Position numbers and translations under genes: made by a program
Assembly (NCBI RefSeq): GCF_036785885.1
Contig: NC_092316.1
Span: 50,973,001 to 51,037,000, forward strand
Source of the DNA: Coffea arabica
Taxonomy: Eukaryota; Streptophyta; Magnoliopsida; Gentianales; Rubiaceae
DNA: 64,000 nucleotides
Reading direction: 5' to 3'
The notes under the pieces: generated by a model
Database searches by the model: none
The model's input: the letters and a program-made list of their open reading frames with translations, nothing else
Told to the model about the DNA's origin: nothing
In this document: in pieces, positions 12,378 to 22,893 of the stretch
Layout: every line of letters begins with the position of its first letter
How positions within the stretch are numbered: position 1 is the first letter of the stretch

Positions 12378-13774
12378 TCACTTAGAAACCAAAAGGATCT
12401 CAGGCTTTTTAGCCTTACTGGGTGTATTAGCATTGGAGGTAGCAGTGGCAGCTGCAGTTGCAGCAACAGCCTCGCGTGCCCTGTTATCTAGCTAAATCAG
12501 ACTGCTAGTCGCCAAAATGGCCTGCGGCTTCAGGTCGTGGGAGGCCCAGCATACAAGCTCCTTATTGCCACTGAAGTTGCTGCTTTCACATCCTCTGTAA
12601 TCAAATGCCCTAGCAAGCAGTGCCCCAAAATCCTCAATGCCGGCTGTAATAACTCCCATGGCAGCGGAATTCTCACCCCCTGTGACCTCAACTCGTCATC
12701 CCTCCCCTCACTTCGCAAATGCCGAATTTCTTCCACAACATCCTCAATCTCATTGTGACCCCTCGAGTCACCCGAAAGCCCATGGCTACTTTCAGTAAAA
12801 TTATTAGGTTTTTGGGTAGTAAAATCATCGAAATCAGATTTACAAGGGCAATCCTGACTTGCCCAATCTGCCGAAAATTTGCAAAAATCAAGCTTTGACC
12901 AACTGGGCATTTGCGAGATCTGCTTATAATAACAATCAAGGGCAATGCCTACAATGGAAGCTCGTTTAGTAGACTTCACCGCCATCTGGGGTTCGAGAGG
13001 AGGCGATAGAACGCCGACTAGAGGCCGAGACAAGGGGTTATTGTTAATGGGGTTCGATTTATTCGAAGGGGGATTTCGAGAAGAGTGATAAAGAGAAGGT
13101 TGAGAGAGATCAGGGATTGAAATGAACACGGGTATACCCGAATGAGCCGTGACTTCAGATGAGTAGAGGACAAGAAGGACAGCTTCGAAGCCGGCGAGAT
13201 TAGTGGTGGGGGAGATAGCGGATGTGGTGGAGGAGGAGTGGATGCGGGATAGATAGAAGGAGGAGAGGAGAGGGATATAGCAGAGGACAACGAGGCGGAG
13301 TTCGGAGTCAGCGGAGAGGAAGGTGTCGTATAGCCACAGGCAAAGAGAGTCGTCGTCGGAGCCGGATGAAGGGGAGGAGAGGGAAGATGAGATGGAAGAA
13401 TAGGCGGCGGAAGAGAGGAGGAGGGAGCTGGCAGGGCGGTCGGAGTCGGCAAGGAACGAGAGAACTGAGGAGGTTTCGGGGAGAAGAGTGGAGAGGAGAT
13501 GGATTCGAGTGCGGGCTTTTGATATGGACTCCCACCAGGAGTGCATCGAGTCGGAGTTATTTGCTCCTGCAGCGATGCAGTGGGGAGCAGGACCACCGTT
13601 TTGGTGGTTGAAGGAAGTGGAGTTAGATGGGTTAATCTCGGTGGAAGAGGTGGATGAAGAAGGGGATCCACTCCTACCACTATAGCTAATTAAAACCTTC
13701 ACCTTCGTCCCCAAACTCAATCTCTCAAACCCGTTTCCACCACCAACTCCGCTAAAAACCTTTATCTTGCACAA
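12378..13774 (-). pseudogene. Hyccin-family (FAM126/HYC-like) coding copy inside the CACTA element
   Basis: An uninterrupted 414-codon minus-strand frame (13774-12530) encodes a protein I recognise as plant hyccin. Signatures include SWWESISKAR, FLADSDRPA, LCLWLYDTF, LRLVVLCYIPLLSSFYLSRI, SIPDLSQPSLYH, ALDCYYKQISQMPSWSKL and PLPWELLQPALRILGHCLLG. Hyccin proteins belong to the plasma-membrane complex that anchors phosphatidylinositol 4-kinase alpha. After LYAG the frame is lost near 12545. The family's C-terminal sequence (ASHDLKPQAILA...) continues in the next frame to TGA at 12380-12378, with one further in-frame TAG at 12494-12492. The copy therefore lacks about the last 50 residues in frame. 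It has no introns, and an A8 run lies about 190 bp past the end, so a retrocopy is possible, although the parent could itself be intronless. A first methionine inside the conserved part (MHSWWES, about 13546) is an alternative start. Confidence 0.82.
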
Positions 13775-13799
13775 TAAAAAAATGAAGTAATGGTATTCA

Positions 13800-15489
13800 C
13801 AACTAAAATAATTCTAGTGGAGATGATTTCGCCCATAACTCAAACAATATCCAAAAAACTTGGGCACAAATTTTCATATCAAATTAACTGATAATCATTC
13901 TAAGTTAAGTAGTTACAAGTTTATTTACACTAATGAATTATTTATTTATTCAATTATTTTTATTCTAATGAAGTTATTACATATACAAGAAAATTAAATT
14001 AATAAGGAGGCTCATAAGTATATAACAGTTAAAAATCATTAGAGAACACATAATGATTACAAAAACACAATGCTTTTTTTTATTTTTAATTTGGTTTGAA
14101 GCATATATTTTATTGATATAGTATTATTCTTTATTTTTTAGTACAAAAACACAAATTTTCATCAATATAGGTGGCAAAATTTGTTAATTACATATAAGTG
14201 AAAATATACTTTTATAATTTGTAAATATTTTAGCCCTGCAATTTTTTATAATTGCAGCACTAAAGTACATCATTAATTGAAAATAACGAAAGTTAAATTC
14301 TATGGTTATAACAGACTTTCATTAAAAATAATCAAATGCTATTAATAAGACATTATTGTTAAGTCAAAATCAAAGAAAATTTAGTGATGACATAATGTTA
14401 TCACTAATTTATTCAAGATTATAATGACAAGAAAAGTCGTCACTAATTAAATTGCTAGTTTTTAATATTGTCAATTGCTAGTTTTTAATACTTTTGTGAA
14501 AATATTGATAATGGTTGAGAAAAATTTGTTACATTACCGCAAGTGATAAATGTACTTTTGTTCTTTTTGAAACATTTATTTTAATGTTTAATTTTGTTTA
14601 AAACTATTGTACTAGTATAGATTTGCAAGACAAAACTTAAGTTCTCAATAGTTAAAAAATTCATTACAGAGAAAACACAAAGTAGTAGTTGCAAAATGTG
14701 TATAAATTACAAATATTTTAATGTGTATAAATTACAGTTTATTTTAATGTTTAATTTTGTTTGAAACTATTTTACTAGTATACATTTGCAAGACACAGAT
14801 TTATGGGTAATTTCTTTTTTTTTTTTTTGCTTTCACATATTTAATTTATGTTAAATACAAAACCTACCAGTTTCCCTTCCATAAAAATATTAGTGCAACA
14901 CTTTTTGAATTTTACTTACAAACATTTATGTATTTAACATAAATTAAATGATTCGTAGTGAAATGCCCATAAAGACCAGAATATTTGTTCATATAATGGA
15001 GGAAACCCACAAAGAGTTGGTACTTTATGGGCCATTTCTTTTTTTAAAAAAATTTAATTTATGTTAAAAAGATAACCTGCCAGTTTTCGTTTTGTAATAA
15101 ATCAGTGTAACACTTTTTGAATTTTACTTACAAACATTTATAAATTTATCATAAATTATATGTTTGAGAGTAAAATGCCCATAAAAAGTTGGTACTTTGA
15201 ATAGATAATGCTCATTTGCCCATAAACTACACTCCCTGAAGGCTATTTTGTTAATTACTTTGTAGTACTTTGTTATTCCTTTGCTAATACTACTTGGCAT
15301 GTAGTACAAAGGATAAATCTGGCATAAATTTCTTATTCCATTGATAAAAAAACCTGTCTGCCTTATAACTATTGTAATGAAAGATATATCTTTAGAGTTT
15401 ATAACAAATTATTACTTAAGTTTGAGAAAATTATAAAATATTTATGCATAGTTTATCAAGATACCATTCGCAATTTCCTAATAAAAAAA
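13800..15489. repeat. AT-rich CACTA interior with a ~150-bp direct repeat
   Basis: No coding signal is visible. A block around 14838-14985 (containing 'aatttatgtta', 'acactttttgaattttact' and 'atgcccataaa') recurs at about 15051-15195 in the same orientation. A short isolated patch of subterminal-type motifs (gtgatgac, gtcgtcactaatt) sits at about 14373-14450. This suggests the original right subterminal block was split by later insertion or expansion. Confidence 0.55.
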
Positions 15490-15778
15490 TAGGGGCTAAA
15501 TTGTAAAAGTTAGGGTGCCATAATAGAAATAATAAAATTGGTGTATTACATATGGGGGTTAAATTGCAAAAGTTAGAGTGCCATAGTAGAATTAATGAAA
15601 TTGGTGAATTACATATGGGGCTAAATTACAAATGTTAGGGAGCAATAATAGAATTAAAGAAATCGGTGTACTATATATGGGGTTCAATTGTAAAAGTTAA
15701 GGTATAATAATGAAATTTTTTACAACATTTGGGGTTAAATCGCAAAAGTTAGGGTGGCACAGTAGAATTAATGAAAGT
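15490..15778. repeat. Tandem repeat, about five copies of a ~63-bp unit
   Basis: Each unit begins 'ggggtTAAATTg(t/c)aaaagTTAGgg' and contains 'catagtagaattaatgaaattggtg'. Copies vary by substitutions and small indels, and the fourth is shortened. The array lies just inside the right subterminal block of the CACTA element. Confidence 0.75.
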
Positions 15779-15799
15779 GACTTAGAAATAAGTACTTTA

Positions 15800-16450
15800 A
15801 ACAGTGACGATCAATTCTTGCACTAAATCCGAATCGGTAGAGTGACAGTGACGATATTAGAAGTTGTCACTATATAGAGCATTTTAGTGACAACATTTTC
15901 AAGGTCGTCACTGAAGACTTAGTTGCTTTGAACAATTATGACAACTTTCCTTGTCGTCACTAAACAACCACGTTTTGTGACGACTTTTGTAGTCACTAGA
16001 AAATGTTGTCACTAATGACCATATTTCTTGTAGTGTAGTTTGTGACGAAAATAACGGGTCGTCACTAAACATTTAGTTGCTTTGATGCAATTGTGACAAC
16101 TTTAGGTGTCGCGATTAAAGAAGCTCCTTTTGTGACGACCTATTGTCATCACTACAAAATGTTGTCACTAATAACCTTTTTTTTTTAGTGATCAGTGACG
16201 ACAACAAAAAGTCGTCCGTAAATAGGCCAAACAATAGTGATGATGTTCTTAATGTCGTCACTATTGTGTGTTCTAAACACTCCCGCGCTCTTGCTAAATC
16301 TTGGCCGGAATTTACTAGTGACGACTTTTCTAAGTCGTCACAAATGAGTTGGCTCCCATTAGAGGTTTGTGACGAGCTAGAAAGTCGTCAATAAAGGATC
16401 AACTTTTGTGACAACTTTTTTTCGTCACAGAGAAAAGTTGTCACTGATGA
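15800..16450. repeat. CACTA right subterminal repeats with staggered terminus copies
   Basis: GTGACGAC / GTCGTCAC motifs recur throughout. Besides the true end at 16467, two further terminus-like segments occur in the same orientation. One at 16005-16035 matches the true 31-bp end at 28 positions. A degenerate one is at 16161-16190. The segments before the first two copies also align with a period of about 155 bp, so the end has been tandemly duplicated. Confidence 0.75.
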
Positions 16451-16470
16451 CCAATTTTCTTGTAGTGATA

Positions 16471-17567
16471 GCTATCACCCCTTTTTCAATCTCATCTATT
16501 TGAAAGAAAAGAAAGTGGCCATATCCATCTGTTGTTTTCCAAACATAGTCTACCTAAGTTTGTTGAATAAAGTAATTGACAAACATGAGATTCTCGTACG
16601 AGTTTTTTTAGTTGGCATCAAAATCTATGGCTTAAATTATATACTGTGACAGGTTTGTCATTTAGATAAATTACGAAATCAAAAAGTATAAAATTATTTC
16701 CTTATTCTGACGGAAAGACAATAATTTAAAAAAAAAAATTAAGTCACGCAACATGGGTTTTTTCAGTGCTTCATTCGGGCTTGGAAGGATGATTCTTGGA
16801 AAGGCGATTATGAATGTTTGGAATGCATCCTAATGCACAACAAAGAGCATATTTACTTCCACTGACATACATGGAATCTGATATATTAGTGCTTTGATAT
16901 CTGGGAAACTATTGTAGGATTAGAACTCTCTCGTACATTAATGATTGATGCATCAATATTCAAGGATATATGCTCAAGACTTCAAAAGGAAAAAAAATTA
17001 AATAAGAATTGAAGATCTTTCTGAATTGGTATATATCGTGTGTTTCAAAGTTTGGTTTTGGAATTGGATATCCTGCCTATTTTGAACGTTCAGTGTACTG
17101 ATTTTGCTGGTATCCTTACATGACAAAGAGTATCAGTAATTAATTTAGTGACATGCACATATATAAATGTATATGTACCAGAAAAGAGTTTTTGGAATAA
17201 TTTAGGATTAGAGATTTTGGTTTCAAATCACTTTTAGCACAAATTCAAAATTAGTAATTTTGGGATAACTTTTATTCCTTAAAAAATTAAAAATAAAATT
17301 TAACTAATTTATCATTATATTCAAAATCTTATAAAGATTACAAATATAATTTAGAATTCAAAATCATACATTATCCAACAAAAAAACGCTTATGTAAGTA
17401 TAACGTTAAACAACTGAATTAGATACACTTTAAAGTGTATCTAAAGTGTGTACTTTAGCATAAAAAAGTTAAAGGTTTGCAAGCGAAGTAAGATTAAGCT
17501 TACTTCTTATCGTGTTCCTTAATAGCAGATAATAGAAGAATGTGAAGAAAAAGAAGTTCTTATCATA
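16471..17567. other. Intergenic region, nothing recognised
   Basis: AT-rich DNA between the CACTA element and the LTR element. No domain, terminal repeat or RNA gene was recognised. Confidence 0.55.
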
Positions 17568-17572
17568 TAAAC

Positions 17573-18110
17573 TGTTAGGGTCCAAGCGCAGAACAAACAA
17601 CTATTAAGATATCAAATATACGATAATTTAATTATAATAAGTCACAAAAATGAAAGATAGACGACACATGATATTTAACGTGGTTCGACTCCACCATTAA
17701 ATATACGTCCACGAAGAGAAATTCGTTCTTTATTATGAGAAGAAAACCTTATACAAGAATACAACTTGAACCCAAACCCAATCCTTGTATAATATCTCTT
17801 ATCTCCTAAGAACCCTCTTTCACCACCCATGTATAAGACTACATTTTACCCTTGTGTGTCCTTGTGTGTCTCTTGTGTAGTATATCAACCCATCTATTTA
17901 TAAGAAACATTATTTGGCCAAAACCCAAATAACAATCAAAAACCAATTCTAATTCCTAGACTTGTACAAAATAAGAAATAACTTCTAATTCTACACTAAA
18001 TTAATTATTCCTTGGCTACTATTTCAAGTAACTAAAACCAATTAGGAAACTAGTTACTTCCACACAAAACAAAAAATCTACTTAAAAGAAATTAAGTCAA
18101 TTTTCTAACA
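17573..18110 (-). repeat. Left LTR (3' LTR in element orientation)
   Basis: Begins TGTTAGGGTCC and ends TTTTCTAACA. It aligns with 18927-19465 along its length, including the conserved 'ggttcgactccaccatt' segment. Confidence 0.92.
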
Positions 18111-18908
18111 AATATCCACCTTGGCGAAAATTTCTTTTAGCTACCATTTGTTTTCAACTATCAAATAATATGGTACTGAACTACACACTCGAATCAATAC
18201 AGTCCTGACACCAAATTGATTCAATCGACAAATGAACATGTATAGTTACCCCGAATCCAACCTCTAGTTGACTCGTGAGAAGGTGCCTCAATTCACCATC
18301 CCCATTTGCAGGATTTCTTTTCACCACCACTTGCAACTCGAGATCCCCTTCTGTGAGCTCTAACCCTAACCATTGAGGCAACTAAGTGGTAAAATCACCA
18401 TACTTCTTCCCATTCTCAGGACTGTCTCGCCATGTGTGGTTTCCAAGATTCCATCTAAAATAAAAAACTTGTAATTGTCAGAACCTTTTGGTGCATGAAA
18501 ATTAGATCTCTTTATTTCTTTAGGACACGTGTCATACCACCCAAAAAGCATAACTGAAATCTAAAAGCCACCGGAATGAAATATCAACCGTTGGAGGTGA
18601 GAGAAAATCTCCACCGATTCACTTTCAAAATCAATATTGAACTCCACCTTTTTCTTGACTCTTGAATCACCTGCCTAGATTCACCGTCAAGTATTTCTAT
18701 ACTTTTCATCTTCCCATCCTTCACCATCAATGCTTCTTACTAAGCAATTGAAACAAGGATATCACTCATTAAATTGTTCAATTAGTAACAGCCGCTAATC
18801 TACTTGATCTCAATATTTAACCAGGGCCCAACCTTGAACAACCACACTCTTGATCCAATCATTTAGTTTGTTGGGATTCAAGTGCTTGTAAACAGCCCAG
18901 TTTCGCAA

Positions 18909-18924
18909 CCAAACCCTGATACCA
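18909..18924 (-). promoter_or_regulatory. tRNA-iMet primer-binding site
   Basis: The minus strand reads TGGTATCAGGGTTTGG two bases inside the right LTR. The first nine bases match the complement of the plant initiator Met-tRNA 3' end, the usual primer of copia elements. Confidence 0.8.
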
Positions 18925-18926
18925 CT

Positions 18927-19465
18927 TGTTAGGATCCAAGTGCGGAACAAACAACTATTGAGATATCAAATATACGACAATTTAATGATAAATAAGCCAT
19001 AAGCATGAAAAATAGACGACACACAATATTTAATATGGTTCGACTCCACCATTGAGCCTACGTCCACGGAGAGAAACATGTTCTTTATTATGAGAGGAAA
19101 ACTCTATACAAGAATATAACTTGCATCCAAATCCAACCCTTATATTCCATCTCTCATCTCCCAAGAACCCTCTCTCACCACCCATGTATAAGGCTACATG
19201 TTATCCTTGTATGCCCTTCTGTATCTCCTGTGTAGTATGCCAATCCATTTCTTTATAAAGAACATTATTTGGACAAAATCCAAACAATAATAGGAAACCA
19301 ATTCTAATTCCTAGACTTGTACAAAATAAAAAATAACTTCTAATTCTAAACTAAATAGAATATTTCTTGGCTACCACTTCAACTAACTAAAATCAATTAG
19401 GAAGCTAGTTACTTCCACACAAAACAAGAAATCTACCTAAAAGAAATTAAGCCAATTTCCTAACA
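18927..19465 (-). repeat. Right LTR (5' LTR in element orientation)
   Basis: Begins TGTTAGGATCC and ends TTTCCTAACA. It is the partner of 17573-18110. Confidence 0.92.
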
Positions 19466-19470
19466 TAAAC

Positions 19471-20308
19471 AATGCAATTTGTGATAGCCTACGTGCTGCC
19501 GAAAGGATCTAACTAACTATATCTTTAATGTAGTTTAAAAAAAAAAGAAAAAAAAAGGAGGAAAACTAGCATTTGAGTTCTCATGTTGAACAACATAATG
19601 CTCATATCATGTTTTTGGCGTCTACAATGGAACTCGAAGGTGATCTCTTCCTCTCAACATCTTTCTCGCAGGAAAATGACATATTTTTGTCATCACTCAA
19701 ATGCCCCACAATCGGTGCTCTACATCATCATTACCTTACGAGTGTTAGTACCGAAAAAAAAAACACAGAAACGTGTATGCATGAAGAACAAATCAGAAAG
19801 GATCAGTTCACATAGCTCAATTGAACATGCTGTCATGAACTCACTTCTGACAAGAAAATCAGACGTCCCTTGGTTGCTGATGACACAGTTATTTGTTTCT
19901 GATTAAATGATCAGACCTCCTTGGTCCTTGCTGGAAAGAACAGGATTTTATAATCCTACCAAGATGGCTATTTTTGGTTGTTGGAAATATTTGGCATGTA
20001 ATGAGAAAAAGACTTAGTGTTAAGAGTTTCTTTTGTAATGCCCTTGGATTTGTAAGAAATTAAGTTTATAAAGAAAGTAGGATGTTATTTATAAAAATTA
20101 ACAAGAAAATATAACGTGACCTATATATTTATGAGACATGCTGTTCGACAATTTTAACTGAGCCTAAGAGTTTTATAATGAATAATCACTGTTCAATGAT
20201 ATAATAATCATCCATTATAAACCTATTTACTTAATGTCGTATTTGCGTGCTAATTAAATTAGTTAGACCAAAGTTTTTAAAAAAATAAAACTCAGATCAA
20301 AGGTCTGT
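19471..20308. other. Intergenic region, possible eroded retroelement
   Basis: A plus-strand stretch near 19875-19905 reads VADDTVICF in one frame, resembling a LINE reverse transcriptase box. Neighbouring frames do not extend the similarity, so I do not call an element. Nothing else was recognised. Confidence 0.4.
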
Positions 20309-20317
20309 TATCTATTA

Positions 20318-20633
20318 GGGTTAATACCACTTTGTCCCCCCAAACTTTGGACGATTACCCATTTCAGTCCCTAAACTTCAAAATTAGACACTTAAATCCC
20401 TAAACTTATAAATACCTCCCACTTAAGGAAAATTGTTAACAAATCCTGAATGCCGTTGGTGGTCGAAGTGTCCCATTTTATAAGGGTTTAGGGATTTAAG
20501 TGTCCCATTTTATAAGTTTAGGGACTTAAGTGGGAGATATTTATAGGTTTAGGGACTTAAGTGTTCCATTTTGAAGTTTAGGGACTGAAGTAGGTAATCT
20601 TCCAAAGTTGGGGAGACAAAATGGAATTAACCC
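20318..20633. mobile_element. Mutator-like MITE, 316 bp
   Basis: Long inverted ends (GGGTTAATACCACTTTG... and its near complement ending ...GGAATTAACCC) are flanked by a perfect 9-bp duplication TATCTATTA (20309-20317 and 20634-20642). A 9-bp duplication is diagnostic of Mutator-like elements. The interior is built from phrases such as 'cctaaact' and 'tttagggactt' in opposite orientations, and it has no coding capacity. Confidence 0.92.
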
Positions 20634-20944
20634 TATCTATTATCTAAAAAGCATTGTTTTATAGAGGGGTGTCAATTGTTAGTTTTTTGTTTAAAAAAAT
20701 TAAGATTAAATAGAGAGATTATACAAACACTAATGAATGATGTATGAAATATGTAGTGTGGCCGCACTCAAATGATCAGATTAAAATAGATATGTTAACA
20801 AATACCTAATGAGCATTGATTAAAAAAAGTCCTTCAATTAAAATGATTTTCTTATTCTCATGTTATTAAAGGGAGGTTAAAAGTACACTAAAATTGAGTT
20901 TAGCACTTCCTAAACACTCAAAGCTGGTTTTAACAACAAATGGC

Positions 20945-21306
20945 GGGTTAATTCCATTTTGCAGCCTTCCAGTATAAATTGGAACATTTTAGTCCCTAAA
21001 CCATATTCTGATTCTCACTTCAATCTCTAAACTCTAAATTTAGATAATTTAATCCATAAATTATACTTTGATTTCCACTAATTGGTCCCTAAACTCCATC
21101 TTTATTTTGAGATTTTTTTTTATTGTTTGATTGGATTTTCCTTCTGTGCCCTTACAAGGTGCAACCATACTGCTCTTGTGACTAACGTTAGTTTTGGAGA
21201 TTTTGTTAACAATTGTACTTAAGCAGGATGAGTGGAACTAAATATCCCGATTCACAGTTCAAGGATCAAAGTAGGAATTGAGAAAGGTGCAAAATGGAAC
21301 TAATAC
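20945..21306. mobile_element. Degenerate Mutator-like MITE related to its neighbours
   Basis: The left end GGGTTAATTCCATTTTG pairs with the right end, whose complement reads GTATTAGTTCCATTTTG. The flanks ACAAATGGC and ACAAACGAA agree at six of nine positions, consistent with an old duplication. The interior resembles 20318-20633 and 21536-21853 in style. Confidence 0.65.
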
Positions 21307-21535
21307 ACAAACGAACGAGTTAAAACAAACTCATACATTTATAATTGGTTGGCTGGTCATGTTTGCAGTTTCTCTTTTGTTACTGATACTGCACAACTTT
21401 TTGAAATTTTGAAATGAGAAAAAAGTTAACATCTCTAAGTTATACGTTATGACCAAACAAACAACTTTTATTGTGATTTTTTATGTTTAATTTGGCATAC
21501 GTTGTATCTGAATCTCCTATCATCCAGCATAAGTT

Positions 21536-21853
21536 GGGGTTAGATCCACTTTGCATCCTTTAACTATATCCTGAGTTCTAATTTTGATCCCTAAACTTTA
21601 AAATGAGGCATTTTAATTTCTAAATTATCCTAAAATATAGAACTTATCCATTTTAGTCCCTAAAATATAAATTTTTTCCCAATTTAGTCCCAACAGTACA
21701 TCCACTTAGGCATAAAATCTATCTCATTTTCTTAACGATATTACTTAAGTGGGAAAATTTTTATAACTTAGGTACTATAGTGTCTCATTTTTAAGTCCAA
21801 GGACTAAAGTGAAAATTTAGGTATAATTGAAGGGCGCAAAGTGAAATTAACCC
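21536..21853. mobile_element. Mutator-like MITE, 318 bp
   Basis: The ends GGGGTTAGATCCACTTTG and (complement) GGGTTAATTTCACTTTG form inverted repeats. The 9-bp duplication GCATAAGTT is perfect (21527-21535 and 21854-21862). It belongs with 20318-20633 on its GGGTTA terminus and internal phrases. Confidence 0.92.
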
Positions 21854-22064
21854 GCATAAGTTGAGAATAGGTAGTTGTAATACGAATACACAGCAGTAAT
21901 GACTAATAAGCTCAAGAATACTTTCCTGTTGATGTACAAAGGTGAAGGTTATGAACCTTTATGCTTATGGGAAGGTTGCGAAGGTAATGAACATTTATGC
22001 TAATGTATAAAGGTAAAGGTGAAGGTTATGAACCTTCAACACATTCTCTTTATGCTTGGCTGAC

Positions 22065-22893
22065 AAGCATAGCTTGAATCAGATCTTTCTTTATTGCCCT
22101 CTGGCAGTGCAGGTTTGGGCTCTGTGTTATCTTTACAGCAAGCTACATCTAGATAGGCCCCAAGTTTTTTCAACTTGATTTCCTTCCCTTCTCCTTTTCC
22201 TGCATGCGTCAGACATGGGACTTGTTGCTACTATTTTGTGGAGTTTATGGAATAACAGGAATGGGAAAATATTTGAAGGGACTTCTAAAGATCAACTTTC
22301 ACTAGTCTCTTTTGCAACTAGTTTTTGGAAAGATTACCAAGAAGCCGTTCAGAGTTCGCTACATGGCTCTCATATACCTACTTCGGCCCCTACATCTTGG
22401 ATGAAACAGCAGCAAGGTTTTTTAAAGGCCAACTTTGATGGAGGAGTTTTTCAAAATGAAGGCTGCTGTGGCATTGGAGTAGTTATTAGAGATAATTAAT
22501 TCTCATAATTTCATAGCTAGACTGACAAACCAAGTTGATGGTGTTCTATCAGTAAAGGCTACTGGAGCTTTAGCTGCTAAAACTGCATTTCATGCTCTAC
22601 TTCAGCTTCAAGCTACGGATATTATCCTCAAGGATGATTCTCAAGCAATCATTGAGAGCATTATTTCATTGGAGGATGATTGGTCCAGTTTTTAGATGAT
22701 CCCAAGAACTTGGGAAGCCAACTGGATCCCAAGAACTTAACAATGTTATGCATATAGCTGTTGGCTTGTCATGCAAAACATATAAGCTAATGCTTCTAGG
22801 TGGGATTCTACTCCCCCAGACTTTGTCATTTTCCCTCTTAATGTGGACATTAGTTGATAATAAAATCTATGGTTCTTTATCAAACAAAAAAAA
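22065..22893 (+). pseudogene. LINE 3' fragment with RNase H domain and poly(A) tail
   Basis: The plus strand encodes a decayed zinc-finger/linker stretch (CPLAVQVWALCYL, about 22095-22133) and then WSLWNNRNGKIFEG at 22245-22290. An RNase H-like region follows from about 22430 (KANFDGG, GCCGIGVVIRDN, LKDDSQAIIESI). Stops interrupt it, for example TGA near 22167 and TAA at 22497-22499. The fragment ends with AATAAAATC and an A-run at about 22885-22893, typical of plant LINE 3' ends. It belongs to a different LINE lineage from the element at 2628-7020. No target duplication was found, so its left limit is approximate. Confidence 0.8.

Larger units (their letters stand above)
7717..16467. mobile_element. 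CACTA (En/Spm) transposon carrying captured gene sequence
   Basis: The left end (7717-7747) starts CACTACAAGAAAATTG and matches the reverse complement of the right end (16437-16467) at 30 of 31 positions. The trinucleotide ATA directly flanks both ends (7714-7716 and 16468-16470), the 3-bp duplication expected of CACTA transposases. Both ends carry dense subterminal repeats of the GTGACGAC / GTCGTCAC type, where the transposase of this superfamily is expected to bind. I recognise no transposase (TNPD- or TNPA-like) frame in the 8.75 kb, so the element looks non-autonomous. The interior instead holds a hyccin-family coding sequence (12378-13774, minus) and exon-like pieces at 8574-11936. It resembles the gene-carrying 'Pack' type of CACTA element. 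Confidence 0.92.
17573..19465 (-). mobile_element. Small non-autonomous LTR retrotransposon (copia-like), complete
   Basis: Two LTRs of about 538 bp, 17573-18110 and 18927-19465, each start TGTTAGG and end CTAACA. The pentamer TAAAC flanks the element on both sides (17568-17572 and 19466-19470). Directly inside the right LTR, the minus strand reads TGGTATCAGGGTTTGG (18924-18909), a primer-binding site for initiator Met-tRNA, so the element points to the minus strand. A polypurine-like AAGGTGGATATT abuts the left LTR on the same strand. The 816-bp interior has no gag, protease, integrase or reverse transcriptase, so mobility would depend on a related autonomous element. By eye the LTRs differ at roughly one base in eight over their first 200 bases, so the insertion is not recent. 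Confidence 0.92.

Noticed and set aside
13018..13685. Additional open frames on both strands overlapping the hyccin copy
   Set aside because: They are out-of-frame or antisense shadows of a GC-richer coding sequence. Only the 13774-12530 frame shows family motifs.
16143..16394. 83-codon frame in the CACTA right end
   Set aside because: It is made of subterminal GTCGTCAC repeats and has no protein signature.
18181..18551. Two overlapping minus-strand frames inside the small LTR element
   Set aside because: No gag, protease or other retroelement signature. They are short frames in a non-coding interior.
19860..19910. Reverse-transcriptase-like VADDTVICF
   Set aside because: It is a single short match without flanking similarity, too weak to call a retroelement.
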